Below, piece after piece: positions 29,894-41,426 of a stretch of DNA of 64,000 nt. The first letter of the stretch is position 1, and each line of letters opens with the position of its first letter. Origin of the DNA: Lepas anatifera (Eukaryota; Arthropoda; Thecostraca; Lepadidae); NCBI GenBank assembly GCA_034440635.1, contig JAOTON010000054.1:344237-408236 (forward strand), in the 5' to 3' direction. Position numbers and translations under genes: made by a program. The notes under the pieces are model-generated. The model was not told the origin of the DNA and made no database searches. It saw nothing but the letters and a program-made list of their open reading frames with translations.

Positions 29894-31777
29894 TTGTCAT
29901 AAATTCTGACACTTGCACGATGAAAATTTCGTAAAGACAAAGCAATATGATTGCCAGCAACCGATTACAAAAACAATCACTATGTTTGCGGCGTTAAACA
30001 TAAGGCTGTACTACTGCAGTGGTCAAAAACCGTCTACATACCTACCTTAGGTGCTAAATATTTGGAACTTATAGCAAGAACGCATTTTTTTATTTTTCCT
30101 ATCGAAAGATATTTTATTAATCAAAATTTTTGAGGTATCTAAAATGGCAATTTCAACTGGGAAAAGGTCAAGCTAGGTCAAAAAGAAAAGGTCAAACAAA
30201 TTAAAAGTCAAAAATTTTCAAATTTTGAAATTTTCTTTTTTCAAAATAAAGTATAGTTCAAGACAAGTTCAATGATATACAAAACTTGTTAATCAGACTA
30301 TGCGTTTTTGAGTTATGAAGCATCAAAGATGAGTCTACAGGGTGACCTCCCGAAAATGCCTCGGGCTATAACTCGGTCACCGTTGATCGGAGGGGGCTAA
30401 GATTCTCACAGGCGTGTTTCTGGCCGAAAACTACCCCGGAGACAAAGTTTCAGATTTTTTCTAGATATGGTGGTGTCAAGCCTTGGTCGATCTGTCCTGG
30501 AATGCCCCAGCTAGAAAAAAGCGCAAAACGGCAATCGAAAGCTCTTCAAAAATGATATCGAAAATACTTTGGTCATTTTTCTTGTCAGGTAAATATTAAG
30601 GTCACAAGAGGTCAAAATAGGTCAAAATCGCTAATATGAGGTGTACTAAGAAAACCTCATATATCTCAGAAACGATGATAGCTAGAAAAATATTTCTAAC
30701 ACCACTCGAAAGCTCTTGAGTTGCTCTTTCATTACACTGGCACTCATTTTCGTGTCACGTCAAAGCCTAGGGAGCTGCAGGTCACTGAATATTGGGCATA
30801 TTCTTCAGAATTTCCATAGCCACCCATGCATAAGGGCGTTTACTTTTTCGCTAATAACTTCCAAACCAAACAAGAGACAGCCATAGTTGATGCACCATTG
30901 CAATCATCTCGTCAATACGAATCGAATGATATATGATATTGCTATGCCAGGTCAAATTTAAGAATTTGACCTGACCCAGGTCAACGGTCTGACCCAACTT
31001 GACCTGGTATAGTCATGATGTATATCATTTGACTTGCAGTGACTATACAAACACTTTGGTGACAAAATAAAAGTTCTATCTTAGTTTATTCAAAATTTAT
31101 AGAGTAAAACACCAAAACTTGCTTATTTGACCTAAGGTGACCTTTTAAAGGTCACAAGTCAAAATTTTTGGCATCAACTTCAGAAATGGGCTAAGAGCAA
31201 GTTGTAACCGATGTTTGAAGTTGATTCCATCCATGCTTACTGAGAAAAGCTCATTTCGTGATTTTCCCCATGTATTTACAATGGGGAGGTCATGCTCTGC
31301 ACATGACCTTAGGTTACCAATATCAAAAATCCCGGAACAAATTTTGTAGCTCCTGGTGGGCCCAATATGTGGTATAAGTTTCAACTTGATCGATTAACCC
31401 TTCTTTTAGTTATGCGGCCCTAAACATTTTTTGAGGTGAGGTCACTTCACCTGACTTGGTGACCTGACCCTGATATGAACTTGAGCTAAAATTTTCAGGA
31501 AAGATGTAAAAATGATGGAGGAACAGCTAGACTATGTTTGGCGGCTCTACGCGCCGCCGTTTTTGGTCACTTCGGAAAAACCCGAGAGGGGGTCTAAAAA
31601 GACCCCCACCCGGGCGAAGGTTAAAAGCAATCCTTGCATTTTCAAACATCTGCACTGCAGTCTGCTTCCCCTAGCAAACAATCAGACGAAACAATTTATA
31701 AAAACCTGACGAGGCTGCTGCCCGTTTTGAAGAAAACAACCGTATATCTGTAAAATGACATTGGCGTTACTTCAATG

Positions 31778-32075
31778 TTAACCCTCGCCCCGGTGGGGGA
31801 AGGGCGGGTTGAACAACCCCTCTGGCTCAGGTTTTTCCGGCGGCACGAAAAGACGGCCGTGCGAGGCTCCGCCGTGCTTGGCACACCTTATCATGATCAA
31901 TTCCGCAACTTTCCCCACAATTTAAGGTTGGATCATCTCAGATCAGGTCACCAGTGATGGTCAAGTGACCTCACCCCCAAAACTGTTTAAGCATGCACAG
32001 GTAAATAAGAAAAGGATAAATATATCGAATTCAAACTTATACCGCATAATAGACCCACCGAGTACTACAAAATAC
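31778..32075 (+). mobile_element. TTAA element 6, one end only
   Basis: Begins TTAACCCTCGCCCCGGTGGG with the hairpin GGGTTGAACAACCC and the conserved GGTTTTTCCGG motif, then AGGTCA-rich sequence. Similarity fades at the ATACAAAATATAC-rich patch near 32075 and no second end was found, so it is truncated. Confidence 0.65.
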
Positions 32076-32129
32076 ATATATAGTATAAATATACAAAAAT
32101 ATACAAAATATACAAAATGTAAATATAAC

Positions 32130-32325
32130 CACCCCCGTGGCGCAGTTGGTCAAGGCACCTCGGTCCAGTGTGGGAGGTCTTTGGATCAAAGCTGACCTCT
32201 GGCAGCCTTTTCCTCGACCGCCTCCTACCCAGGAGATGACAGTACACTGGGTAGTGCCCGTCTTGACAGGGGACTTCCGCTGACCAACCAGCGCCCTTGT
32301 TATTGGGAGCACGGGCTTGATCTAC
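32130..32325 (+). repeat. candidate tRNA-derived SINE
   Basis: GTGGCGCAGTTGGTCAAGGC looks like a tRNA D-arm with box A, and about 45 bases on GGATCAAAGC is a weak box B. A unique-looking tail follows up to the next TTAA element. No second copy was found in the window, so the SINE call is tentative. Confidence 0.4.
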
Positions 32326-32913
32326 TTAACACGCGCATTGACGGGGGCGGGTTTTTCGGAGATAAAATAAAAACGGCGGCACGTAGCGGCACCGTACTTG
32401 GCATACTTTTTCTCTCATCATTTTTACAACTTCTAAGGAAATCTTAAGGTTAGGTCATCTCAGGTCAGGTTACCAGTATAAGTCAAGTGACCTGACCTCA
32501 AAAAAAGTTTAAGATAGCATAAGTCGGAACAGGGTGAACTTATCCAATTGAAACTGATATCACATTATGGGCCCACCGAGTTCTCTAAAATATGTTCCGG
32601 CATTTTTGATATCGATGACCTAAGGTCAGGTACGAGCCATGACCTCTCCATTGGAAATACATGGGAAAATGGTTTTGAAACGGATGGTGATAGAGAGTTT
32701 ATTTTAGCTGCATTAGATTTTCCTTGTCTTTGCGGTTCTAATGATATGCATTCTATATAATTTGACCTTGACCTGACCTCAGGTCAGGTCAAATCCTTGA
32801 TTTGACCTAGCAAGGTCGAATTATATATCATTCGATTCGGCTTGCTGTGAGGATTCATACAGTTCAAGTCGTTTTGCTCTATCTTTATTTGTTAAGATGA
32901 AATGACCGAAAAC

Positions 32914-34117
32914 CTTAGCCTTCGCCCGGGTGGGGGTCTTTTTAGACCCCCCTCGGGTTTTTCCGAAGCGACCAAAAAACGGCGGCGCGCAGCGCCGCCA
33001 AACTTGGTCTAGCTGTTCCTTCATCATTTTTACATTTAACCTGAAAATTTCAGCTCAAGGTCATATCAGGTCAGGTCACCAGGCCTGGTGAAGTGACCTC
33101 ACCTCAAAAAATGCTTAGAACCGCATAACTAAAAGAAGGGTTAATCGATCCAAGTTCAAACTCATACCACATATTGGGCTCACCAGGAGCTACAACATGT
33201 GTTCCGGGATTTTTTATATTGGTGACCTAAGGTCATGTGCAGAGCATGACCTCCCCATTGTAAATACATGGGGAAAATCACGAAATGAGCTTTTCTCAGT
33301 AAGTATAGATGGAATCAACTTCAAACATCGGTTACGAGTTGCTTTTAGCCCATTTCTGAAGTTGATACTAAAAATTTTGACTTGTGACCTTTAAAGGGTC
33401 ACCTTAGGTCAAATAAGCATTTTTTGGTGTTTTACTCTATAAATTTTTAATAAAATAAGATAGAACTTTTATTTTGTCACCAAAGTGTTTGTATAGTCAC
33501 TGCAAGTCAAATGATATAAATCATGACTATACCAGGTCAAGTTGGGTCAGACTGCTGACCTGGGTCAGGTCAAATTCTTAAATTTGACCTGGCATAGCAA
33601 TATCATATATCATTCGATTCGCATTGACGAGAGGATTGCAATGGTGCATAAACTATGGCTGCATCATGTTTGGTTTGGAAGCTATTAGCGAAAAAGTAAA
33701 CGCCCTTATGCATGGGTGGCTATGGACATTTCCAAGAAAATGCCCAATATTCAGTGACCTGTAGCTCCCTAGGCTTTGACCTGACACGAAAATGAATGCC
33801 ACTGTAATGAAAGCGCATCTCAAGAGCTTTCCAATGGTGTTAGAAAAATGTTTCTAGCTATCATAGTTTCTGAGATATATGAGGTTTTCTTAGTACACCT
33901 CATATTAGCGATTTTGACCTATTTTGACCTCTGGTGACCTTGATATTGACCTGACAAGAAAAATGACCGAAGTATTTTCGATATCATTTTCGAAGAGCTT
34001 TCGATTGCCGTTTTGCGCTTTTTTCTAGCTCTCTTAGTTTTTGAGATCGTGGGGGGTCTTTTTTAGCCCCCCACCAGGGCGAAGGTGGCTCGTACCCGCC
34101 ACCGGGGCAAGGGTTAA
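32914..34117 (-). mobile_element. TTAA element 8, inverted copy of element 1
   Basis: Matches element 1 (5562-6767) in reverse orientation over its whole length. The right border is TTAA 34114-34117; the left border now reads TTAG (32914-32917), a one-base decay of the target duplication. The one-box end with hairpin GGGGGTC/GACCCCC is on the left and the two-box end on the right. Confidence 0.85.
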
Positions 34118-34138
34118 TTTACATGTTATCCCTATGAC

Positions 34139-34497
34139 CCAGTGTGCAAAGTATGGCATTTTCGACGATATCTCGTTGGTGCGAGTGCCCTTGGAGACAG
34201 GAGCGAGTGGTGCGAATTTTACCAGCCTGGTGCGAATTTGTGAGACTGGTGCGAGGAAGGTGACACTGAAAACCAAACAAATAATGGCTATATGGTTATA
34301 AAGATACAGGAGGGGGCCTTATGAAAAGTCCTCAACTAACTAACTTATAAGAGAGCATTGCATCTTGTGGGTAGGAATGGGTGCGTTTTTCTCCCTGGTA
34401 TATGGAAGATTGGTGCGAATTTTTGGTGGCTGGCGGTGCGAGAATTTTAGATGGCTGGTGCGACTCGTCTAGCCTGCTGCCATACTTTGCAGACTTG
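34139..34497 (+). mobile_element. hAT-type element H1 (GTGCAAAGTATGGC family)
   Basis: Ends CCAGTGTGCAAAGTATGGC and GCCATACTTTGCAGACTTG with an exact 8-bp duplication CCTATGAC (34131-34138 and 34498-34505). The empty site TTATCCCTATGACGGGCATG is present at 48977-48996. Inside, TGGTGCGAATTT-like motifs recur near both ends. Non-coding. Confidence 0.9.
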
Positions 34498-34698
34498 CCT
34501 ATGACGGCATGTTTTGACCTCTCTTGACCTTAAATGTGACCTGACAAAAAATGGTTGAAATATTTTCGATGGAGAAGTGGATGGGCTACCCAACATCGTT
34601 TACCGTTTTTCGCTACTCACCATGGTTCTCGAGATATTGGGGGGGCGGCCCCCCGTCAAAGCGGAGGTGGCCCAGACCCCTGTCAATGCGCGTGTTAA

Positions 34699-35854
34699 CT
34701 ATATCCACCGGTCCGGTTTCACCGCCCGAGGGCACGGCCTCGCCGCGTGTCACCGGAGCAGTTCTCTCTTCCGCCGGGCCCCGAGGAATCCTGATAGCTC
34801 CACTGCCTGGCACAGTGGGGCGGCGTGTGACAGGAAGCGTAGTAACATGACAGTCCCGCAAGGGTGCCGATAAGCGTAAGCCCCGCTGCGTGTACATTGA
34901 CTTATGTGTGTCTGCGTTTGTGCGATGCAAATGTGTAAAATGTTCCCGGGGTGGGAACGCAAAAATATTTAAGAAAAAAGAGTACTATAAAATTGATTCC
35001 GGTATTTTTCACATCGATGACCTAGGGTCAGGTAAGGATCATGATATTTCCATTGGAGATGCACCTACGGGGAAAACGGAAATTTGCCGAAAAATAGCTC
35101 GCAGGTTGGACCAGAGTTGGTCCCGGCGCCGGGGCCGCGGGAACGAAAAGTCCCACCTCTACTTACCACTACCTGCTTAGGGGAACTTCCTCAAAAACAA
35201 TGTTACTACTCAGACTTACTCTGTCCCCAGTCTGTTGTCTTCTTTTCTTCAACGTAATGATAAAGAATACTTTAGTAGAACATTTCAATAAGAAATAATG
35301 AGGACTCTAATTATTGATGTCAATTTATTTATTAAAAAATACTTTTAAAGTCAAATGGTATATTTCAATTATACGTTGTTGTTTGACATTATTATCACGT
35401 GGTACAATATCCTATTTTGTCTTTAGGACGCCAAGTCTTTGCTGCGTTGTTACACACTTCGTCAAGTTATAAACTTCCATGCTGCTTTCTCGTGCAGAGG
35501 AAGCAGGGAGGCACGGCCACGTGACATCAAAACAATTTCATGCCAGCTGATTATTGAACCTCGTATTCCGGAGATGCTCAAATGGGACAAGCAAAGAGCG
35601 TAAACGTAAAGGATGCAGTTCGACGAAATTTTTAATTTTAGCAATGCCATCAGCGGAGACTATTCTAGTGCACGGAATTTTCACCGACGCTTGATAAAAA
35701 ATTGGAACGGTAATAGTACCTTGGAAAAGTAGCATTCGCATAGAAATAATATGCGGAACGGTGGAAAATATATATATTCCGACGGATTTCTACCATACTC
35801 AGCGACGGTGGAACGTCCAAATGTAAGGGGGCGGGCACCATGAGCTTTTCAACC
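34699..35854. other. no gene recognised
   Basis: GC-rich patch at 34710-34870 then AT-rich sequence. A piece at 34990-35050 resembles the AGGTCA-rich interior of the CATTGACGGGGG elements (ATCGATGACCTAGGGTCAGG). I see no supported gene. Confidence 0.4.
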
Positions 35855-36073
35855 CATAGGCGGATGCAGGGGTGAAAGGGGGCACGTTCCCCCGATCGAC
35901 TCTCGCCCCCCTGAAATGTCGCTTGTTCCCCCCTCCAGGATGCGAAAATCGGCGCCCACCGATAGAATTTTGCGTCCATCTGATAGGTTTTTCCGGTCAA
36001 AAGTGGCACCCCCGGGCCGGATGGCGCCCACCCGGAAACGCCCCCCTGATCAGCAATCCTGGATCCGCTTATG
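35855..36073. mobile_element. hAT-type short element, 219 bp
   Basis: Ends CATAGGCGGATGCAGG and CCTGGATCCGCTTATG with an exact 8-bp duplication TTTCAACC (35847-35854 and 36074-36081). Runs of G and C next to the ends make a strong stem. No coding capacity. Confidence 0.88.
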
Positions 36074-36081
36074 TTTCAACC

Positions 36082-38701
36082 CATTTCTTTCCAGTCAACG
36101 CCATTGGGTTATTGTTAAAATTTATGATTTAAGGGAGGGTACCGTGCCCCGGTACCCCCCGTTCCGCCGCCAGTGACCATACTCCCGTCATCATATAATC
36201 GGGTAAAAGTAAAAAATGTCCGGAGCAGCGACGGATCCAACTTCCAAGGGGAGGAGAGTGAATAGAACATTACCCACCCCTCCCCGCCGCCCATTGGCAG
36301 ACGCAGAGGGGCTTAGGCGGATTCAAGATTGTCGATCGGGTGAGGGGGGGCACCATCCGGACCAGGGGGTGTCACTTTTGACCGGCAGAACTTATCAGGT
36401 GGGCGCAAAATCATATCCGTGGGCACGGATTTTTGCATCAATGGGGGGAGGGTAAGAGGCGACGTTTCAGGGGACACCATTGGCCTTCCAAGGCGACACC
36501 GTGACCATTTCAGGGGGCGACGAGGGGTTGATGGGGGGGGCACCTGCCCTCCTGGATCTGCGTACGGAGGGGGCAGAGGCCATGCCCCCAAAATGGCAAT
36601 TTTTACCGATCTTTTAACAATACTATGTTTTTACTATTTCTCCTGCGTTGCCCCACCCCCCCCCAAAGAGCACTCGTGCGTCCGCCCCTGTCCACCCCCA
36701 CCTACACATATGAAGCTCGATCGCTTCGATGACGGGCGCCGCAAAATGTGAGACTGCGGTGCAAAGGCAGGGGCGTCGCCGCGGAATTTTTACCGGTGGG
36801 GACGGACCATGACTCGGGACGACCAGAGGCGGGGAGGGGCGTTGGGGCGCAAAATTTGGAGCGAATGGGCTGTATCTGAAAACGATACTGGCAATACACT
36901 TCACCGACAAACTTAGCGAGTTGGGTTGCAGAATTGCACGCAATTAACGAAGGTAAACGCAAGTAATAAGAGGATCCAAATAAAAACCTAGGACGAGTCA
37001 CCAAGTTTTTGCGGGACCGTCCCCCTCTGATCCGCGAGTAGGGGGACGCGTCTCATCATCCCCCCGCTTTCGACGTCCATGTGTTCGTAGGCAATCCAAA
37101 TCTTGTCGGAGGTTGAGAGGCCATGGTCTCCTCAAATGACTATATTCTAGCTGATTTATAAAACACCATGCTTGCGGCAATTTATCGCCGAACACCTTTC
37201 CCAAACGTGTTGCCCCTGTGCCTAAAAATGGCTTTAGATATTGGCACCGACAATGAACGGATTCAGAGGGTGAGGGAGCACTTGTTGGCCGATCTATACG
37301 AAGCTTCCTGAAATGCCCATCAAACCACTATGAAAGGTCAATGGCTCTCCAATGGCGGAATGGCCAATCCAATGGCGGGGAGCCGGCGCGACATACGAAA
37401 ATATAGAAATTTGGCAGTGCAAAATGAGTCCACCGTAAATGTGCAATTATATTGGTAGACCACTGTTCTACCATACGTATAACTCAAAGTCACTTTGCCA
37501 TCCTGGGTAGATGACAAATCTAGAGGAGTTGGTCGCTGAGCAAGGCCAAATGACAAGAACAGTGAAGAGTTCCATTGCAGTTATCAAAAGTAGGTATTCG
37601 AAAGTTTTGCGAGCCAAGTCCCGCATGGCACCAGTAGATCTTCTGTGGGAACTGGGACACAGTATTAATAAAAATACTCATCTAATCTAAAAAGGCATGG
37701 GATAAATGTTCACCCCGTTAGTACCACTCGTAGCTTATTCAATATCTCATTGGTATTTATTTTGAACATTTCTTGCAAACGCAGAGACAAGAATCCCAAA
37801 TTGATTGACAACTCCAGCTATCAATTGAACTGCGGCTACACGCCACCATATCAGAGAGAGCACTGGTAGCACAGCGCCTGGATGACGGCTTTGCTGCACG
37901 CGAGCTTTGCCGGCGCTGCTGCTCGCCGCCGAAGGGTTTCGCAAGTCCAGGCTGCTTCAGCCGCGCGCTGCTGCTCGCGACCGAAGAGGTTTCGCATGTC
38001 CAGGTTACCTCAGTCGCACTGGAAAAGAACACAATACAACACGATTACAATGGGTACCAAATGGGCGATAATTAATATTGGTTCATGCGCCAAAAAACCC
38101 AAATAACTAACAATCGGTACTGAGGGGTATTATAAATAATCAAATCATTTTGATGAATAAGGCTTTTGAAGCCTGTCCAAATATATTAATGAAACGGCTA
38201 TTAGTGCCCCACCAGCTGACAGGACTTGAATTCTTATGAAGCCAGGCATCAAATTCTTACCACCCCGGGCACGGTGCCCCCACCCATCGGTGATCCTGGA
38301 TCCGCCTATGACGGGAATGTCATTTAGTCAAGGGCTGATCGGCAGAATGTGGCAGGAAACTGGAAAATATGCTTGGGGTAGCTCAAATCCTACCCCAATT
38401 GGGGAAGAAATTCAGGAGCTGGGCCAGTCCTCTGTACACTGAAGCAGACATTTTCTTTTTCATCAATTTTACCTGTTTTACTAACTTATTGACACATTTA
38501 TGACTTTTAACAAGGGTTAGCACTGTCCAAGCTGTCACACTCAGCTCCAATATTGTTTTACCTGCCACAAAGAATGACAAGAGTTGCCCCAAACCAGTAA
38601 TTCTGCCCAAAGGCTACACCAATGAGATCTTGTGTAAATCTGTCAAATTCTACATGCTGAATCAAGCGGCAGTCAGTCAGTACTGATAAGAGGACACCAT
38701 G
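36082..38701. other. fragments of GGATCC-type short elements, no gene
   Basis: Pieces such as GGCGGATTCAAG (36317), CTCCTGGATCTGCGTACG (36549) and ATCCTGGATCCGCCTATG (38292) are ends of the same short hAT-type family, but none could be paired with a clean duplication. No supported coding segment. Confidence 0.45.
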
Positions 38702-39155
38702 CAGTAAGGAAGCCAGTCAGCAAAGTATGGCAGCATGCCAAAGAAGTTGCACCAGCTATTGAGAATGATCGTACCACCACTCACCTAAAATTGGAACCAA
38801 AATGGGCATAAAATCACACTGACCTCTACTTATTTCCAAACAAATTGGCTGGTACTCCAACCACACAACTGGTACTATATCCCCAGCTGCCCTAGGGCAT
38901 AAATATGAACGTGATGAACTATTGTTTAACTTAGAATAACAATATGGTATTTTATATTCTTTCGTCCAGTTTCTATACGCTGCAAATTCTATGTGAGTTC
39001 AGTATTGGCAACTTCCACTCTCATTTATACACTCAGTATTGGTAAATACTGGTCAACATTTCATTTTATCCAAAATTTGCTTTGCGTGGACCAGTCTTGA
39101 GGTACACTTTACACCAAAAACTGGTCAGAATTATCATACTTTGCAGACTGGCAAG
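38702..39155. mobile_element. decayed hAT-type copy next to H2
   Basis: Begins CCAGTCAGCAAAGTATGGC and ends TATCATACTTTGCAGACTGG at about 39152, matching the H family termini with several changes. H2 is inserted at its right tip. The interior is strongly diverged. Confidence 0.5.
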
Positions 39156-39504
39156 CCAGTCTGCAAAGTATGGCAGCAGGCCAGACGAGTCGCACCAGCC
39201 ATCTAAAATTCTCGCACCACGAGCCTCCAAAAATTCGCACCAATCTGCCACATACCAGGGAAAAAATGCACTCATTCCTACCCCTACAATGCAACACTAC
39301 TTCAATCATTAGTCAGTTAGTCAAGGACTTTTTATAAGGCCCTCTCCTGTGTCTTAATAGCCATTCAGTCATTATTTGTTTAGTTTAAGTTCACTAACCT
39401 CACAAATTCGCACCAGGTTGATAAAATTCGCACCACTTGGCCCTGTCTCCAAGGGCACTCGCACCGACGAGATCTCGTCGAAAATGCCATACTTTGCACA
39501 CTGG
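39156..39504 (-). mobile_element. hAT-type element H2
   Basis: Ends CCAGTCTGCAAAGTATGGC and GCCATACTTTGCACACTGG with an exact 8-bp duplication CTGGCAAG (39148-39155 and 39505-39512). Reverse orientation relative to H1, 349 bp, with the same recurring TGGTGCGAATTT motifs. Confidence 0.88.
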
Positions 39505-39887
39505 CTGGCAAGGAGGAGAGCCGCCCTACTTCCACAGCCCCATAGGCAGTTTTGAAAAGTGTAAAATCATTTTGTGCCATATTTCTTACCTAGTTGGCTC
39601 CTTTGGGACCCTGAAGAATGGCAGATCACGATCCTTTTCCTTGGTCTTCGTACATCCGGGCATTGAGCACACATCTGTGCCTGATATGATTCTTGGGCAC
39701 CGCGGTGATCACAGCGCTTAATATCATACCAAAGAAGTTGGCACTATAGGTAGGTAATTTAAAAAGTCAACAGCTTTCCGTCCATACACAAATTCACACA
39801 CACAAACAGAAAATCAATCCATCCCAACGTCTCAAATTTATTTCAAAATAAGACACTGGTAGATGTGAGAATAACGGTACATGAACG

Positions 39888-40150
39888 TTAGGGGTGTTCA
39901 CGGCGCATGTGTACAGTGTGGACGTAAACATGCCTCAGGCTATGTAGGCCCCGCCCATCTGTGCCATGACGTCAGACTCATGTGTACGGCATGGATAACT
40001 GTACTGGATGGGCAACTCTCTCAAATCCCCATTGTTATCGGCGACAGCGCCGCCGCCACTGCCACCTAGCGGCCGTCCGGGTGGCAGATAGGACGGCGCG
40101 TCACCGAAGCAGTGCCGGTAATAGAGAAGAAACCGCACGTCACCCTTTCC
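39888..40150. repeat. dispersed repeat with GTGTTCACGGCGCATGTG end
   Basis: GGGGTGTTCACGGCGCATGT at 39892 recurs in reverse at 58494-58528. In reverse, 39995-40080 matches 47870-47945 around GAGTTGCCCGTCCAGTACAG. An unclassified repeat with at least three pieces in the window, possibly a short transposon with these termini. Confidence 0.5.
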
Positions 40151-40550
40151 TTATCATTTTGTGACTATTTATAAAGGTCAGCGGGAGGATGGTGACAATT
40201 TAAGGTTTTTTTTAAACAATCACGGGCATATTGCTTCGTTAAATCAGAACGCAACCCGTAACACCTGCACTGTAGGAGGGGGGAGGGGTTGGTAGGCATC
40301 CCCTATGACCTAGGAAACCAAGCTCAGGAAAGATCGCGTTGGGGGGGGGTTGCGGACCATAATGTTCTTGCCTTCATCCTATTTTCATTGACCTAGGTGA
40401 TGATCTTCAAGGTCAAACGAGGTAATTCAAGACAAGTCTTGACTGTGCTGGGTAGCCCTTGGGGAATGCAATGATCATGCCATCTGCAGTGCAACAAGGG
40501 CGCCACTTTTAAATGGCAATACCTACTAGGTGGGCGCTAAAATCCTACCG

Positions 40551-41130
40551 GTGCATAGGCAGATCCAGGGGGCAAGGGGGGACGTGCCCCTATCGACGCT
40601 CGGCGCCCCCTGAAATGGTCACGGCGCCCCCTGAAAGGTCGATGGCGCCCCCTGAAAGGTCGCTTCCATTTTCGAACCCTGAGGGGGAGGGCTGGAAAGC
40701 GAAATTTCAGGGGAGCGCCGTGACTATTTCATGAGATGCCGAGTCGATCGGAAGGCACTTTGCCCCCCCCTCCTTCTCCCCACCTGGATCCATTGGCAGA
40801 TGCAAGGGGATTCCGACCATGGCCTCTCCCTCCAAAGCGCTGGTGGGGTGGGGTAAACTAGCTTTTGGTCCCCCTAACGCCGGAGAAATATTTGGAAGGT
40901 GTTTACACTAGGTCTGTAGAGCAAAAAAATCGCTCCCATCCCCCCTCAGAAGAGCGATCATCGAAAGGTAGCTTATACTAGGTCTATCGAGCACCTGTAT
41001 TGCAAGTCGCCCATGGAGAGAGCAGAAATGGGTTTGCACCCCAAAACTCGGGACTAAGTCCGCCCCTGCCCGGATTCGCGTATGGCCGAAGGTCGATGGC
41101 AGAGCACCTGCACTCACTGGATCCGCGCAT
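40551..41130. mobile_element. GGATCC-type short-element fragments and a dispersed repeat
   Basis: CATAGGCAGATCCAGGGGGC (40553), CCTGGATCCATTGG (40785) and CTGGATCCGCGCATG (41116) are ends of short hAT-type elements inserted into one another; exact pairs are unclear. The stretch 40870-41050 (GTTTACACTAGGTCTGTAGA) recurs at about 49985-50225. Confidence 0.45.
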
Positions 41131-41426
41131 GCTACTTACAGATCCCCACTTCCCAAACCATGGCACGGGAGCAAACAGATCCAGAACAAACAATCGTTTC
41201 GTTTCGTTACATTTGCCAATTGGCCTGGAGGAAGTCATCACAGGTCACCAGTGTCAAAAACAGTATTTTTACGATATTTTTTTAACCTAATCAAGCTCGA
41301 GCGCTGAATTGAACGGCATCGTATATTGCTCATCATTGGCTTTCACTTGATATACAAGTTACTTTTGTGACGGTGACGAAATGCTGCCCTCATCCCAAAC
41401 TTGAAAGAAGTTCCCGCACCTAGGGT

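Larger units (their letters stand above)
23026..30508. mobile_element. palindromic element with ~620-bp arms
   Basis: Ends GGGGCATTCCAGGAC and GTCCTGGAATGCCCC, flanked by a 4-bp AGCT duplication (23022-23025 and 30509-30512) present once in element 1. The arms (23026-23541 plus 27503-27611, and 29892-30508) are reverse complements over about 620 bp, meeting at TTAA, so the original element was nearly loop-free. A foldback-type or long-inverted-repeat element without coding capacity. I do not recognise the family. Confidence 0.8.
22934..31624 (+). mobile_element. outer TTAA element 3 (same family as element 1) split by nested insertions
   Basis: The left end at TTAA 22934-22937 repeats the two-box end of element 1, and the right end at TTAA 31621-31624 repeats its one-box end. 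The element 1 sequence AGAGAGCTAGAAAAAAG is broken after AGAGAGCT (22025) and resumes at AGCTAGAAAA (30509), so everything between is insertion. Removing the insertion leaves about 1.2 kb, the size of element 1. Confidence 0.85.
32326..34698 (+). mobile_element. TTAA element 7 (CATTGACGGGGG family) hosting two insertions
   Basis: TTAA at 32326-32329 and 34695-34698. At the left end the first hairpin is partly deleted (GGGGGCGGG runs straight into TTTTTCGGAG). Inserted into it are element 8 (32914-34117) and a hAT-type element (34139-34497). Aligning with the 48341-49190 copy shows both empty sites. Confidence 0.85.

Noticed and set aside
22934..31624. One single large autonomous transposon with long inverted repeats and a pogo transposase
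   Set aside because: The pogo element has its own terminal repeats and an empty site in the other arm, so it arrived later and does not belong to the palindrome.
36200..36750. Complete hAT-type element between two GGATCC-type ends
   Set aside because: I could not find a matching 8-bp duplication around any pair of ends.
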